From contig RPRC01000328.1 of NCBI GenBank assembly GCA_003857395.1, positions 1 to 5,116 on the forward strand: a stretch of DNA of 5,116 bases. The letters run 5' to 3'. The notes beneath the pieces are model-generated. The model was not told where the DNA came from and ran no database searches. It was given only the letters and a program-made list of their open reading frames with translations. Both the position numbers and the translations under genes were made by a program. Position 1 is the stretch's first letter, and every line of letters starts with the position of its first letter. Of the stretch, positions 1 through 5,116 are shown in pieces. Source of the stretch: Geobacter sp. (lineage in GTDB: Bacteria; Desulfobacterota; Desulfuromonadia; Geobacterales; Geobacteraceae).

Positions 1-687
1 GTTGAAGACCCGGATCCTCCCCTCGCAGGTAATGGTCAGCAGACCGCTGTTGATGTTGGAGACAATGGAGCTGTTCAGCCTTTCCAGTTCCTCCAGATTA
101 ACGGTCTGCCTGCGCAGCGCCGTCTCGCTTGCCTTGAGGCGATCAGCCAGATAGCCGGTAAGCAGGGCGGTTATGATGAAGGCAACAATATTGATGAAAA
201 TAATGAAAAACAGCGCACCCGGCTCGAACTGCAGGGCCGACTCCGGAGGAAGACCGAGTGTCGTCAGCTTCCCGAAGTAGTGGAGATCCATGATGGCGCC
301 GTAGAGGATGGCGCAAAGGGCAGCTGCATAGATAGCCTCCCTGCGGGAGAGAAGTATGCTGGCGCTGATAATGGTGAGCAGGTAAAGAAATGAATAGGGA
401 GAACTGACCCCTCCGGTGAGGAGGAGCAGCAGGGTAACAAATCCCAGATCCCAGACAATCAGCAGATAGGTAATGGCACGATGCAGGCGGTCAGTTGCCC
501 AGAGGAGGACAAGGGACAGGACTGAAATAAGGTAGGTGGCGATAACAAGGCGAGTGATTCCTGTCAGGGCAGGCGCGGAAATAGTGCCCGACTCATTGGT
601 ATGCAGGATGGCGGTGGAGATGAGAAACAGTGATACCACCACCACCCTGACAAGAACGAACCTGACAAGTCGCTTTTTCTCTTCCAC
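1..687 (-). CDS. pilS: PilS, type IV pilus two-component sensor histidine kinase (N-terminal part, truncated by window edge)
   Basis: This open frame of 229 codons runs off the left edge without a stop. It begins at GTG (687-685), the first possible start after an in-frame stop at 693-691. The visible protein starts with a short basic stretch (VEEKKRLVR), followed by about six hydrophobic segments near residues 9-28, 43-64, 74-91, 99-113, 117-134 and 158-180, the layout of the PilS membrane sensor. A linker with heptad-like leucines (about 183-205, including NLEELERLN) leads into the start of a PAS domain (NSSIVSNINSGLLTI and following, about 205-229). The kinase domains (HisKA, HATPase) would lie outside the window. 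In the family, PilS phosphorylates PilR, a sigma-54 activator of pilin transcription. It follows pilC by 3 nt in the same frame. No strong ribosome site is visible, only GGCGG about 9 nt upstream, so translation is probably coupled to pilC. The PilS name rests on topology, the PAS start and operon position. Confidence 0.9.
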   Translation of the reverse strand, partial: MEEKKRLVRFVLVRVVVVSLFLISTAILHTNESGTISAPALTGITRLVIATYLISVLSLVLLWATDRLHRAITYLLIVWDLGFVTLLLLLTGGVSSPYSFLYLLTIISASILLSRREAIYAAALCAILYGAIMDLHYFGKLTTLGLPPESALQFEPGALFFIIFINIVAFIITALLTGYLADRLKASETALRRQTVNLEELERLNSSIVSNINSGLLTITCEGRIRVFN

Positions 688-690
688 CTG

Positions 691-1911
691 CTAACCGCCG
701 ACGGTTCCGGCGATTTTGAAGATCGGAAGGTACATGGCAATGACCAGTCCGCCGACCACAACGCCAAGGAACACCATGAGCATCGGCTCCAGCATTGCAG
801 TCATGGCACCTACGGCGGAGTCCACTTCGTCATCATAAAAGTCGGCAATCTTCGAGAGCATGGCGTCCATGGCGCCGGTCGCTTCACCTACGGCGATCAT
901 CTGCACTACCATCGGCGGGAATACGCCACATTCCGCAAGCGGTTCGGCAATGGTCTTTCCTTCCGAGATCGATTGACGAACATGCAAGATACCATCTTCG
1001 ACGACTTTATTGCCAGCCGTCCTGGCCACGATATCCAGGCCGTCCAGAATCGGCACCCCGCTGCTCACCAACGTGCCGAGGGTGCGGGTAAACTTCGCCA
1101 CCGCGACTTTCCTGATCAGATCACCGACAACCGGTGCTCTCAAGGCAAGACGGTCCACCGTCCTTCGCCCCCTTTCCGTGGCATAGTATTTTTTAAAGAG
1201 AAAGACCAGCGCAAAAAACGCCAAGATAATTACAATGAGGTATTTGACCAGAAAATTGCTCAATGCAATAACTATTTTCGTCGGCGCAGGAAGATCTCCG
1301 CCAAAGTCGGCAAACATCTTGGCAAAAGTCGGAATAACGAAAACCATGATCACCCCGACCACGATGACAGCGATGGACATGACCGTTGCAGGGTAGACCA
1401 TAGCGCCCTTGATCTGCTTCTTCAGCTTCATGGACTTCTCGGTGTAGGCGGCAAGACGGCTGAGAATGGTGTCCAGAATACCGCCCACCTCGCCGGCCGC
1501 CACCAGGCTGACAAACAGATTATCAAAGACCTTCGGGTGCTTCCCAAGTGCGTCGGCAAAGGTGGAACCGCTTTCAACGCTCTCTTTCACCTTCAGCAGC
1601 ACACCTTTGAAGGTCTTGTTCTCCTGTTGACTGGAAAGGATCTCAAGGCATTGTACCAGGGGAAGACCGGAGTCGATCATGGTGGCAAATTGACGGGTAA
1701 AAATAACCAGTTCCTTGGTCGATACCTTTTTGGAGCCAAAGCCAGGAAGCTTGATCTCCATGGAAAGACCTTTTCCCTGCTCTTTGATGGAGACACCGGT
1801 AAAGCCGAAACGTTTCAACTGAGCCTCTACCACCGACTGACTCGGGGCCTCCATGACGCCTTTTTGCGAGGAACCGTTTCTGCTTCGACCTTCCCATTGA
1901 AATTTTGCCAT
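691..1911 (-). CDS. pilC: PilC, type IV pilus inner-membrane platform protein (GspF family)
   Basis: The protein is 406 residues, the normal length for PilC/GspF. It is the integral membrane platform on which PilB and PilT act to insert or remove pilin subunits. A soluble N-terminal region opens with AKFQWEGRSRNG, typical of the family. Two T2SSF repeats follow at about residues 65-190 and 270-390. The first carries FTRQFATMIDSGLPLVQCLEIL and AAGEVGG; the second carries FTRTLGTLVSSGVPILDGLDI and AVGEATGAMD. Membrane helices lie near residues 170-195, 216-240 and 372-397. The frame is open upstream to a TTG at 1926, but that codon lies next to the ribosome site: AAGGAGG (1923-1917) followed by ATACA places the start at ATG 1911-1909. 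The stop is TAG (693-691), three bases before the pilS start. The gap to pilT upstream is 198 nt and is filled with REP-like repeats. Confidence 0.97.
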   Translation of the reverse strand: MAKFQWEGRSRNGSSQKGVMEAPSQSVVEAQLKRFGFTGVSIKEQGKGLSMEIKLPGFGSKKVSTKELVIFTRQFATMIDSGLPLVQCLEILSSQQENKTFKGVLLKVKESVESGSTFADALGKHPKVFDNLFVSLVAAGEVGGILDTILSRLAAYTEKSMKLKKQIKGAMVYPATVMSIAVIVVGVIMVFVIPTFAKMFADFGGDLPAPTKIVIALSNFLVKYLIVIILAFFALVFLFKKYYATERGRRTVDRLALRAPVVGDLIRKVAVAKFTRTLGTLVSSGVPILDGLDIVARTAGNKVVEDGILHVRQSISEGKTIAEPLAECGVFPPMVVQMIAVGEATGAMDAMLSKIADFYDDEVDSAVGAMTAMLEPMLMVFLGVVVGGLVIAMYLPIFKIAGTVGG

Positions 1912-1916
1912 TGTAT

Positions 1917-1923
1917 CCTCCTT
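1917..1923 (-). promoter_or_regulatory. Ribosome binding site of pilC
   Basis: AAGGAGG lies 5 nt before ATG 1911-1909 on the minus strand. It is a near-ideal Shine-Dalgarno sequence, the best in the window. It decides the pilC start in favour of this ATG over the TTG at 1926, whose first codons are themselves the Shine-Dalgarno sequence. It also suggests that pilC is translated independently of pilT despite the long repeat-bearing gap. Confidence 0.9.
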
Positions 1924-1964
1924 CAAATAACGGAAACGGAATGTCGTGCCTTATGCATTACGTC

Positions 1965-1990
1965 GGGCAGGCACAGGGGCCTGCCCCTAC
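1965..1990 (-). repeat. REP-like unit (reverse orientation) in the pilT-pilC gap
   Basis: Read on the minus strand this 26-nt unit is GTAG followed by an 8-nt arm GGGCAGGC, loop CCCTGT and arm GCCTGCCC. On the plus strand the arms are 1965-1972 and 1979-1986 with loop 1973-1978, and the stem is perfect over 8 bp. A GTAG tetranucleotide at the foot of a GC-rich hairpin is the hallmark of REP sequences mobilised by REP-associated tyrosine transposases (RAYTs). It shares its loop with the unit at 3297-3322. It lies 38 nt from the opposed unit at 2029-2054. There is no T-run next to the hairpin, so it is not an intrinsic terminator. Confidence 0.85.
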
Positions 1991-2028
1991 ATCCGATCTC
2001 TGCCCTATCGAACAAGTTCAAGACCAAC

Positions 2029-2054
2029 GTAGGGGCACCCCCCCGTGGGTGCCC
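2029..2054 (+). repeat. REP-like unit (forward orientation) in the pilT-pilC gap
   Basis: On the plus strand the unit reads GTAG, arm GGGCACCC (2033-2040), loop CCCCGT (2041-2046), arm GGGTGCCC (2047-2054), a perfect 8-bp stem. Including the TTT that follows, 2029-2057 matches 3264-3292 at 27 of 29 positions by eye. It faces the reverse unit at 1965-1990 on one side and a decayed reverse unit at about 2079-2103 on the other, so the gap contains a mosaic of REP units. It is transcribed as part of the operon, in antisense relation to the unit as written. Confidence 0.85.
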
Positions 2055-2059
2055 TTTTC

Positions 2060-2089
2060 CATGCCTGACAACCACGGTGGTCAGACATG
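2060..2089 (-). repeat. Bulged inverted repeat between REP-like units
   Basis: On the transcribed strand the arms CATGTCTG (2089-2082) and CAGGCATG (2067-2060) pair over 8 positions, one of them a U-G wobble. ACCAC and GTGGT extend the stem inside, with a 3-nt bulge (2070-2068) on one side. The wobble forms only on the minus strand, the strand that is transcribed; the plus strand has an A-C mismatch there. The sequence lies between the forward REP-like unit and its decayed partner, so it may be the spacer of an old BIME. No function can be assigned. Confidence 0.5.
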
Positions 2090-2103
2090 TGGCCTGCCCC
2101 ATG
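2079..2103 (-). repeat. Decayed REP-like unit (reverse orientation) just downstream of pilT
   Basis: On the minus strand the segment begins CATG, then GGGCAGGCC, a stretch shared with the intact reverse unit at 1965-1990. The second arm is degraded (GTCTGACC against GCCTGCCC) and the GTAG foot is lost. Paired with the forward unit at 2029-2054 it would give an old two-unit element similar in layout to that at 3264-3322, but with a longer spacer. It ends 7 nt from the pilT stop codon and overlaps the bulged inverted repeat. Confidence 0.45.
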
Positions 2104-2109
2104 ACAAGA

Positions 2110-3207
2110 TTACCGCAGCGGCTTTTTATTCGGCATCGATCCGGACGCCATCCCCAGCATCTGCTTTAACTCTTCGGGATCCGTTGACCGGCCAAATGCA
2201 TCCTCAAGGGTAATCAGACGCCGCTGGTAGAGGCTCAACAACGACTGGTTCATCGTCTGCATCCCGAATTTATCCTGCCCCACCTGCATCTGTGAATAGA
2301 TCTGATGGAGCTTGTCCTCGCGGATCAGGTTCCTGATGGCCGGGTTGGGAATCATCACCTCCAAGGCCAGCACGCGACCCTTTCCGCTTGCCTTGGGAAT
2401 CAGCGTCTGTGAAAGCACGCCTTCAAGGACAAAGGACAGTTGGGCGCGGATCTGGGTTTGCTGGTACGGAGGGAATACGTCCACAATACGATTGATGGTC
2501 TGAACGCAGGAGTTGGTATGGAGCGTGGCAAAACAGAGGTGACCGGTTTCCGCGAGAGTCAGGGCCGCCTCGATGGTCTCCAGATCTCGCATCTCTCCGA
2601 CAAGGACAACATCCGGGTCCTGGCGGAGGACGTATTTCAGTGCCTGCTTGAAGCCCTTGGTATCCGAACCGACCTCGCGCTGATTCACCAGACAGCTCTT
2701 ATGGGGGTGGAGATACTCTATCGGGTCTTCAATGGTCACGATATGCTCATGCCGCTCGGTGTTGATCTTGTCGATTATCGACGCAAGGGTTGTGGACTTG
2801 CCGCTCCCTGTGGGACCGGTGACAATTACCAGGCCTCGCGGTTTATGTGCCAATTCGGCGACAACCGGAGGAACCCCGAGTTCCTCAAAAGTAAGAATTT
2901 TGAAGGGAATCGTTCGAAAAACACCCGCTACCGCACCGCGCTGAACGAAGACATTGCCGCGAAAACGGGAGAGCCCCTTGACGCCAAAGGAAAGGTCCAG
3001 CTCGTTTTCTTCCTCGAACTTGTGTTTCTGCGTGTCCGTCAGCACACTGTAGCAAAGCTGTTTGGTCTCTATCGGGTTCAGTGCGGGCATATCGAGGGCA
3101 ATAAGTTTCCCGTCTATCCTGATCTGAGGGGGAGTGTTCGTGGTAATGTGCAGGTCCGACCCTCCCCGCGCAATGAGTTCTTTCAGCATGTCATGTAAAT
3201 TTGCCAT
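2110..3207 (-). CDS. pilT: PilT, type IV pilus retraction ATPase (PilT4-like)
   Basis: The protein is 365 residues when started at ATG 3207-3205 (MANLHDMLKELIARGGSDLH), matching PilT family length and the conserved start. PilT is a cytoplasmic hexameric ATPase that powers pilin removal at the PilC platform. Visible motifs are Walker A GPTGSGKS (131-138), Asp box TIEDPIE (158-164), Walker B DPDVVLVGEMRD (197-208), His box GHLCFATLHTN (222-232) and the PilT-specific AIRNLIRE (290-297), which in studied PilTs is needed for retraction and separates PilT from PilB. All key residues are present. The N-terminal PAS-like domain is about 1-105. An open frame extends 13 codons upstream to a TTG at 3246, but that extension (KFEIVGSGGRNL) is not family-like. 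AGGGGG (3223-3218), 10 nt before the ATG, is the likely ribosome site. The gene is bracketed by REP-like elements on both sides. From memory it most resembles Geobacter PilT4. Confidence 0.97.
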   Translation of the reverse strand: MANLHDMLKELIARGGSDLHITTNTPPQIRIDGKLIALDMPALNPIETKQLCYSVLTDTQKHKFEEENELDLSFGVKGLSRFRGNVFVQRGAVAGVFRTIPFKILTFEELGVPPVVAELAHKPRGLVIVTGPTGSGKSTTLASIIDKINTERHEHIVTIEDPIEYLHPHKSCLVNQREVGSDTKGFKQALKYVLRQDPDVVLVGEMRDLETIEAALTLAETGHLCFATLHTNSCVQTINRIVDVFPPYQQTQIRAQLSFVLEGVLSQTLIPKASGKGRVLALEVMIPNPAIRNLIREDKLHQIYSQMQVGQDKFGMQTMNQSLLSLYQRRLITLEDAFGRSTDPEELKQMLGMASGSMPNKKPLR

Positions 3208-3217
3208 TAGATTCCGT

Positions 3218-3223
3218 CCCCCT
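3218..3223 (-). promoter_or_regulatory. Probable ribosome binding site of pilT
   Basis: AGGGGG (3223-3218), followed by A, lies 10 nt before ATG 3207-3205 on the minus strand. It is a moderate, imperfect Shine-Dalgarno match with slightly long spacing, weaker than that of pilC. It supports the internal ATG over the upstream TTG at 3246. Confidence 0.6.
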
Positions 3224-3263
3224 GATCCGACTATTTCAAATTTCAATTACAATGACATTACCC

Positions 3264-3322
3264 GTAGGGGCACCCCCCTGTGGTTGCCCTTTATTTGGGC
3301 GGCCACAGGGGGCCGCCCCTAC
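3264..3322. repeat. BIME-like pair of opposed REP units between pilB and pilT
   Basis: The 59-bp element consists of two opposed 26-nt units and a 7-nt AT-rich spacer (TTTATTT, 3290-3296). The left unit (3264-3289) has GTAG, arm GGGCACCC, loop CCCTGT and arm GGTTGCCC, with one stem mismatch. The right unit (3297-3322) on the plus strand has arm GGGCGGCC, loop ACAGGG, arm GGCCGCCC and CTAC, a perfect 8-bp stem. The termini GTAGGGGC and GCCCCTAC are exact inverted repeats, so the whole element can fold as two hairpins or be closed by an outer stem. This is the classic REP/BIME layout with GTAG at each outer foot. It fills much of the 159-nt gap and is expected to be transcribed in the operon mRNA. 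No T-run follows either hairpin in the transcribed direction, so it is not a canonical terminator. Confidence 0.88.
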
Positions 3323-3366
3323 AGAATTCTTACGATTCCGAAGCCTTGGGTGCCAGCCGCCGTACC

Positions 3367-5073
3367 TCAATCATCCGGCATGGTAACCCGCAGCACTTCT
3401 TCAAAGCTCGTAACGCCTTCTTTCAATTTGGTCAGGCCCGACTGGCGCATGGTTTTGACCCCGAGACGCATGGACTCCCGTTTGATTTCAGCGGTGTTGG
3501 CCCCATTGAGAATCAACTCCCGTAATTCCTCGTACATGGGCATTACCTGGTAAAAACCGACTCGGCCCTTGTAGCCGGTTTCGTTGCACTTCGTACAGCC
3601 CTTGCCCTTATAGCAGACGACTGTTGGAGCCTCTTCCGGAGAACAGCCGGCGTCGATGAGCGCCTGAACGGGAATTTCTTCAACTTCCCGGCATTCGGAA
3701 CAGATGCGCCGCGCAAGGCGCTGCGCGGTGATGAGGTTGACGGCGGATGCAACCAGAAACGGCTCAATCCCCATGTTCAGCAGGCGGTTGATCGTAGCAG
3801 GTGCATCATTGGTGTGAAGCGTGGACAAGACCAGGTGCCCGGTCAGGGCCGCCTTGACCCCGATTTCCGCTGTCTCGAAGTCACGGATCTCGCCGATCAT
3901 GATGATATCCGGATCCTGACGGAGGAATGAGCGCAGCGCAGCGGCGAAATTGAGGCCGATATCTTCGTGCATCTGAACTTGATTGATGCCGGCAAAGTTG
4001 AACTCGACCGGATCTTCGGCAGTCGAAATGTTCTCGGTGGTCGTGTTCAGTTCGGCCAGGGCCGAATAAAGAGAAACCGTCTTGCCGCTCCCTGTCGGCC
4101 CCGTGACGAGCACCATACCGAAAGGCTTGTGGATCGCCTCTTTGAAATGCGCCAGAGCCTCCGGTTCATAGCCGAGCTTGGTCATATCCAACTGCAGGCT
4201 GGACTTGTCCAGCAGACGCATGACAATCTTCTCGCCAAACAAGGTGGGAAGCACGGACACACGGAAGTCCATGTCTTTGCCGCCGCCAAGCTTGATCTTG
4301 ATGCGGCCGTCCTGGGGGAGTCTTCGCTCAGCGATGTCCAGCTCCGCCATGATTTTGAGACGAGAGGTAATGGCGTTTTTCAGTTTCAAGGGAGGTTTCA
4401 TCGCTTCATAGAGAACCCCGTCGATCCGGTAACGAACGCGGAAAGACCTTTCATAGGGCTCAATATGGATATCGCTGGCCTTGCGCTTGATTGCATCAGA
4501 CAGGATCAAGTTCACCAGCTTCACGACCGGAGCATCTTCCGTGGCTCTTTCGAGCGACGTGACATCGACCTCTTCGTGTTCAGCCACGATCTCCATATCG
4601 TCCATGTCAAGGTCGCTCATCATATCGGCAAGGGACGCCGACTGATCGTAGTACTTGTCGATCGCCGACTTGATACCGGTGTCCGACGCAACCACGACCT
4701 CCACATTGTAGCCGGTCATAAACTTGATGTCGTCAATGGCGAAGATATTGGAAGGATCGCTCATGGCCAGGATCAGCGTTGATCCGGACCTGTTCACGGG
4801 AATGGCTTGATACTTCTGAACAACCTCGACAGGAAGGAGTTTGACAACTGTCGGATCAATCTCGAATTCGGCAAGGTTGATGGAAGGAACACTGTACTGC
4901 TTCGAAAGGAAGGCCGTCAGCTCGCTTTCGCTGATATACCCTTCCTTTACGAGAACAGCGCCGAGCCTGAGCTGGCCGCCAGAGTTTTTCTGCTCCTCAA
5001 GAGCGCGCTGTAGCTGGTCTTTCGTAATCAGATTACTTCGAACCAGGAGTTCGCCCAGTCTGCTTGGCTGCAT
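3367..5073 (-). CDS. pilB: PilB, type IV pilus extension (assembly) ATPase
   Basis: The protein is 568 residues from ATG 5073-5071 (MQPSRLGELL), the usual PilB length. PilB is the cytoplasmic hexameric ATPase that drives pilin polymerisation through PilC. The N-terminal MshEN-type domain (about 1-145) shows two RLGxxL...Q repeats at residues 5-28 and 36-59, the pattern known to bind c-di-GMP in related ATPases. An acidic linker (about 150-171) follows, then the N2 domain (about 180-300, with SDIHIEPYERSFRVRYRIDG) and the ATPase core. Motifs are Walker A GPTGSGKT (325-332), Asp box STAEDPVE (350-357), Walker B DPDIIMIGEIRD (387-398) and His box GHLVLSTLHTN (412-422). Two CxxC pairs (458/461 and 493/496) form the zinc site of PilB/GspE proteins. 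An open frame extends six codons to a TTG at 5091, but GAGG (5082-5079), 5 nt before the ATG, and the family start favour the ATG. It is the first gene of the operon visible here; its promoter is not in the window. Confidence 0.97.
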   Translation of the reverse strand: MQPSRLGELLVRSNLITKDQLQRALEEQKNSGGQLRLGAVLVKEGYISESELTAFLSKQYSVPSINLAEFEIDPTVVKLLPVEVVQKYQAIPVNRSGSTLILAMSDPSNIFAIDDIKFMTGYNVEVVVASDTGIKSAIDKYYDQSASLADMMSDLDMDDMEIVAEHEEVDVTSLERATEDAPVVKLVNLILSDAIKRKASDIHIEPYERSFRVRYRIDGVLYEAMKPPLKLKNAITSRLKIMAELDIAERRLPQDGRIKIKLGGGKDMDFRVSVLPTLFGEKIVMRLLDKSSLQLDMTKLGYEPEALAHFKEAIHKPFGMVLVTGPTGSGKTVSLYSALAELNTTTENISTAEDPVEFNFAGINQVQMHEDIGLNFAAALRSFLRQDPDIIMIGEIRDFETAEIGVKAALTGHLVLSTLHTNDAPATINRLLNMGIEPFLVASAVNLITAQRLARRICSECREVEEIPVQALIDAGCSPEEAPTVVCYKGKGCTKCNETGYKGRVGFYQVMPMYEELRELILNGANTAEIKRESMRLGVKTMRQSGLTKLKEGVTSFEEVLRVTMPDD

Positions 5074-5078
5074 GAAAA

Positions 5079-5082
5079 CCTC
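5079..5082 (-). promoter_or_regulatory. Ribosome binding site of pilB
   Basis: GAGG (5082-5079) lies 5 nt before ATG 5073-5071 on the minus strand, within TTGAGGTTTTC. It places the start at MQPSRLGELL rather than at TTG 5091-5089, for which no purine-rich ribosome site can be seen. The 34 nt left of sequence upstream show no clear promoter. Confidence 0.7.
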
Positions 5083-5116
5083 AATATTCAAAACGATCGG
5101 TTATTACAAGGAGTGA

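Noticed and set aside
264..767. Small minus-strand open frames at 264-458 and 564-767
   Set aside because: They are out of frame within pilS and the pilC 3' end; the pilS frame itself gives a coherent six-helix membrane protein across the same bases.
1965..2054. Intrinsic terminators formed by the GC-rich hairpins between genes
   Set aside because: In the transcribed (minus) direction no U-run follows the stems, and the genes downstream clearly belong to the same operon. The TTTT after the forward unit lies on the plus strand, and nothing is seen to be transcribed that way.
973..2169. Long plus-strand open frame of 398 codons opposite pilC and the 3' end of pilT
   Set aside because: It lies antisense to a clear gene, reads through the REP-like gap, and its product is rich in H, R, Q and G without any domain pattern; it is a shadow of codon bias in pilC.
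2440..3198. Plus-strand open frame of 252 codons opposite pilT
   Set aside because: It is fully antisense to pilT, with no ribosome site or recognisable domain.
3264..3322. CRISPR repeat or attachment site
   Set aside because: The units are not regularly spaced with unique spacers, there are no cas or integrase genes, and the opposed GTAG-hairpin layout is explained better by REP/BIME.
3967..4782. Plus-strand open frame of 271 codons opposite pilB
   Set aside because: It is fully antisense to pilB; the product is a low-meaning H/D/R-rich sequence typical of an antisense shadow.
5081..5116. Possible tail of an upstream minus-strand gene ending in TGA at 5083-5081
   Set aside because: Only 11 open codons are visible, with no recognisable sequence; chance cannot be excluded.
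5074..5116. Promoter of the operon upstream of pilB
   Set aside because: The 43 nt available contain no convincing -35/-10 or sigma-54 -24/-12 pair; the promoter is probably beyond the right edge.

Overview
The window holds the front part of a type IV pilus operon read entirely on the minus strand (right to left): pilB (extension ATPase, 5073-3367), pilT (retraction ATPase, 3207-2110), pilC (inner-membrane platform protein, 1911-691) and the first 229 codons of pilS (sensor histidine kinase, from 687, cut by the left window edge). The order pilB-pilT-pilC-pilS and the protein sequences match, from memory, the pilB-pilT4-pilC-pilS-pilR-pilA cluster of Geobacter and relatives. The source is therefore most likely a member of Desulfuromonadia/Geobacterales (former Deltaproteobacteria); genus or species cannot be fixed from this sequence alone.

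How the genes work together: PilB and PilT are hexameric ATPases that dock on the cytoplasmic side of PilC and drive pilus polymerisation and depolymerisation. PilS is the membrane kinase that, with the response regulator PilR expected just beyond the left edge, controls transcription of pilin genes. Reading frames were re-examined. In all three complete genes the longest open frame begins at an upstream TTG, but the Shine-Dalgarno positions favour internal ATG starts, which are used here.

The genes are separated by 159 nt (pilB-pilT) and 198 nt (pilT-pilC), while pilC and pilS are only 3 nt apart. The two larger gaps are not empty. Each contains REP-like units of 26 nt: a 5' GTAG foot, an 8-nt stem arm, a 6-nt loop and the second arm. 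They are arranged in opposed orientations, like bacterial interspersed mosaic elements (BIMEs). Two perfect-stem units, a near-perfect pair member and a decayed copy can be seen. Two reverse units differ only by compensatory base-pair changes and one pair of forward units brackets pilT as direct repeats. This is the most interesting non-coding content of the window. No RNA gene, CRISPR array, insertion sequence or intrinsic terminator was found, and no undescribed protein system is evident: the coding content is a standard type IV pilus operon.
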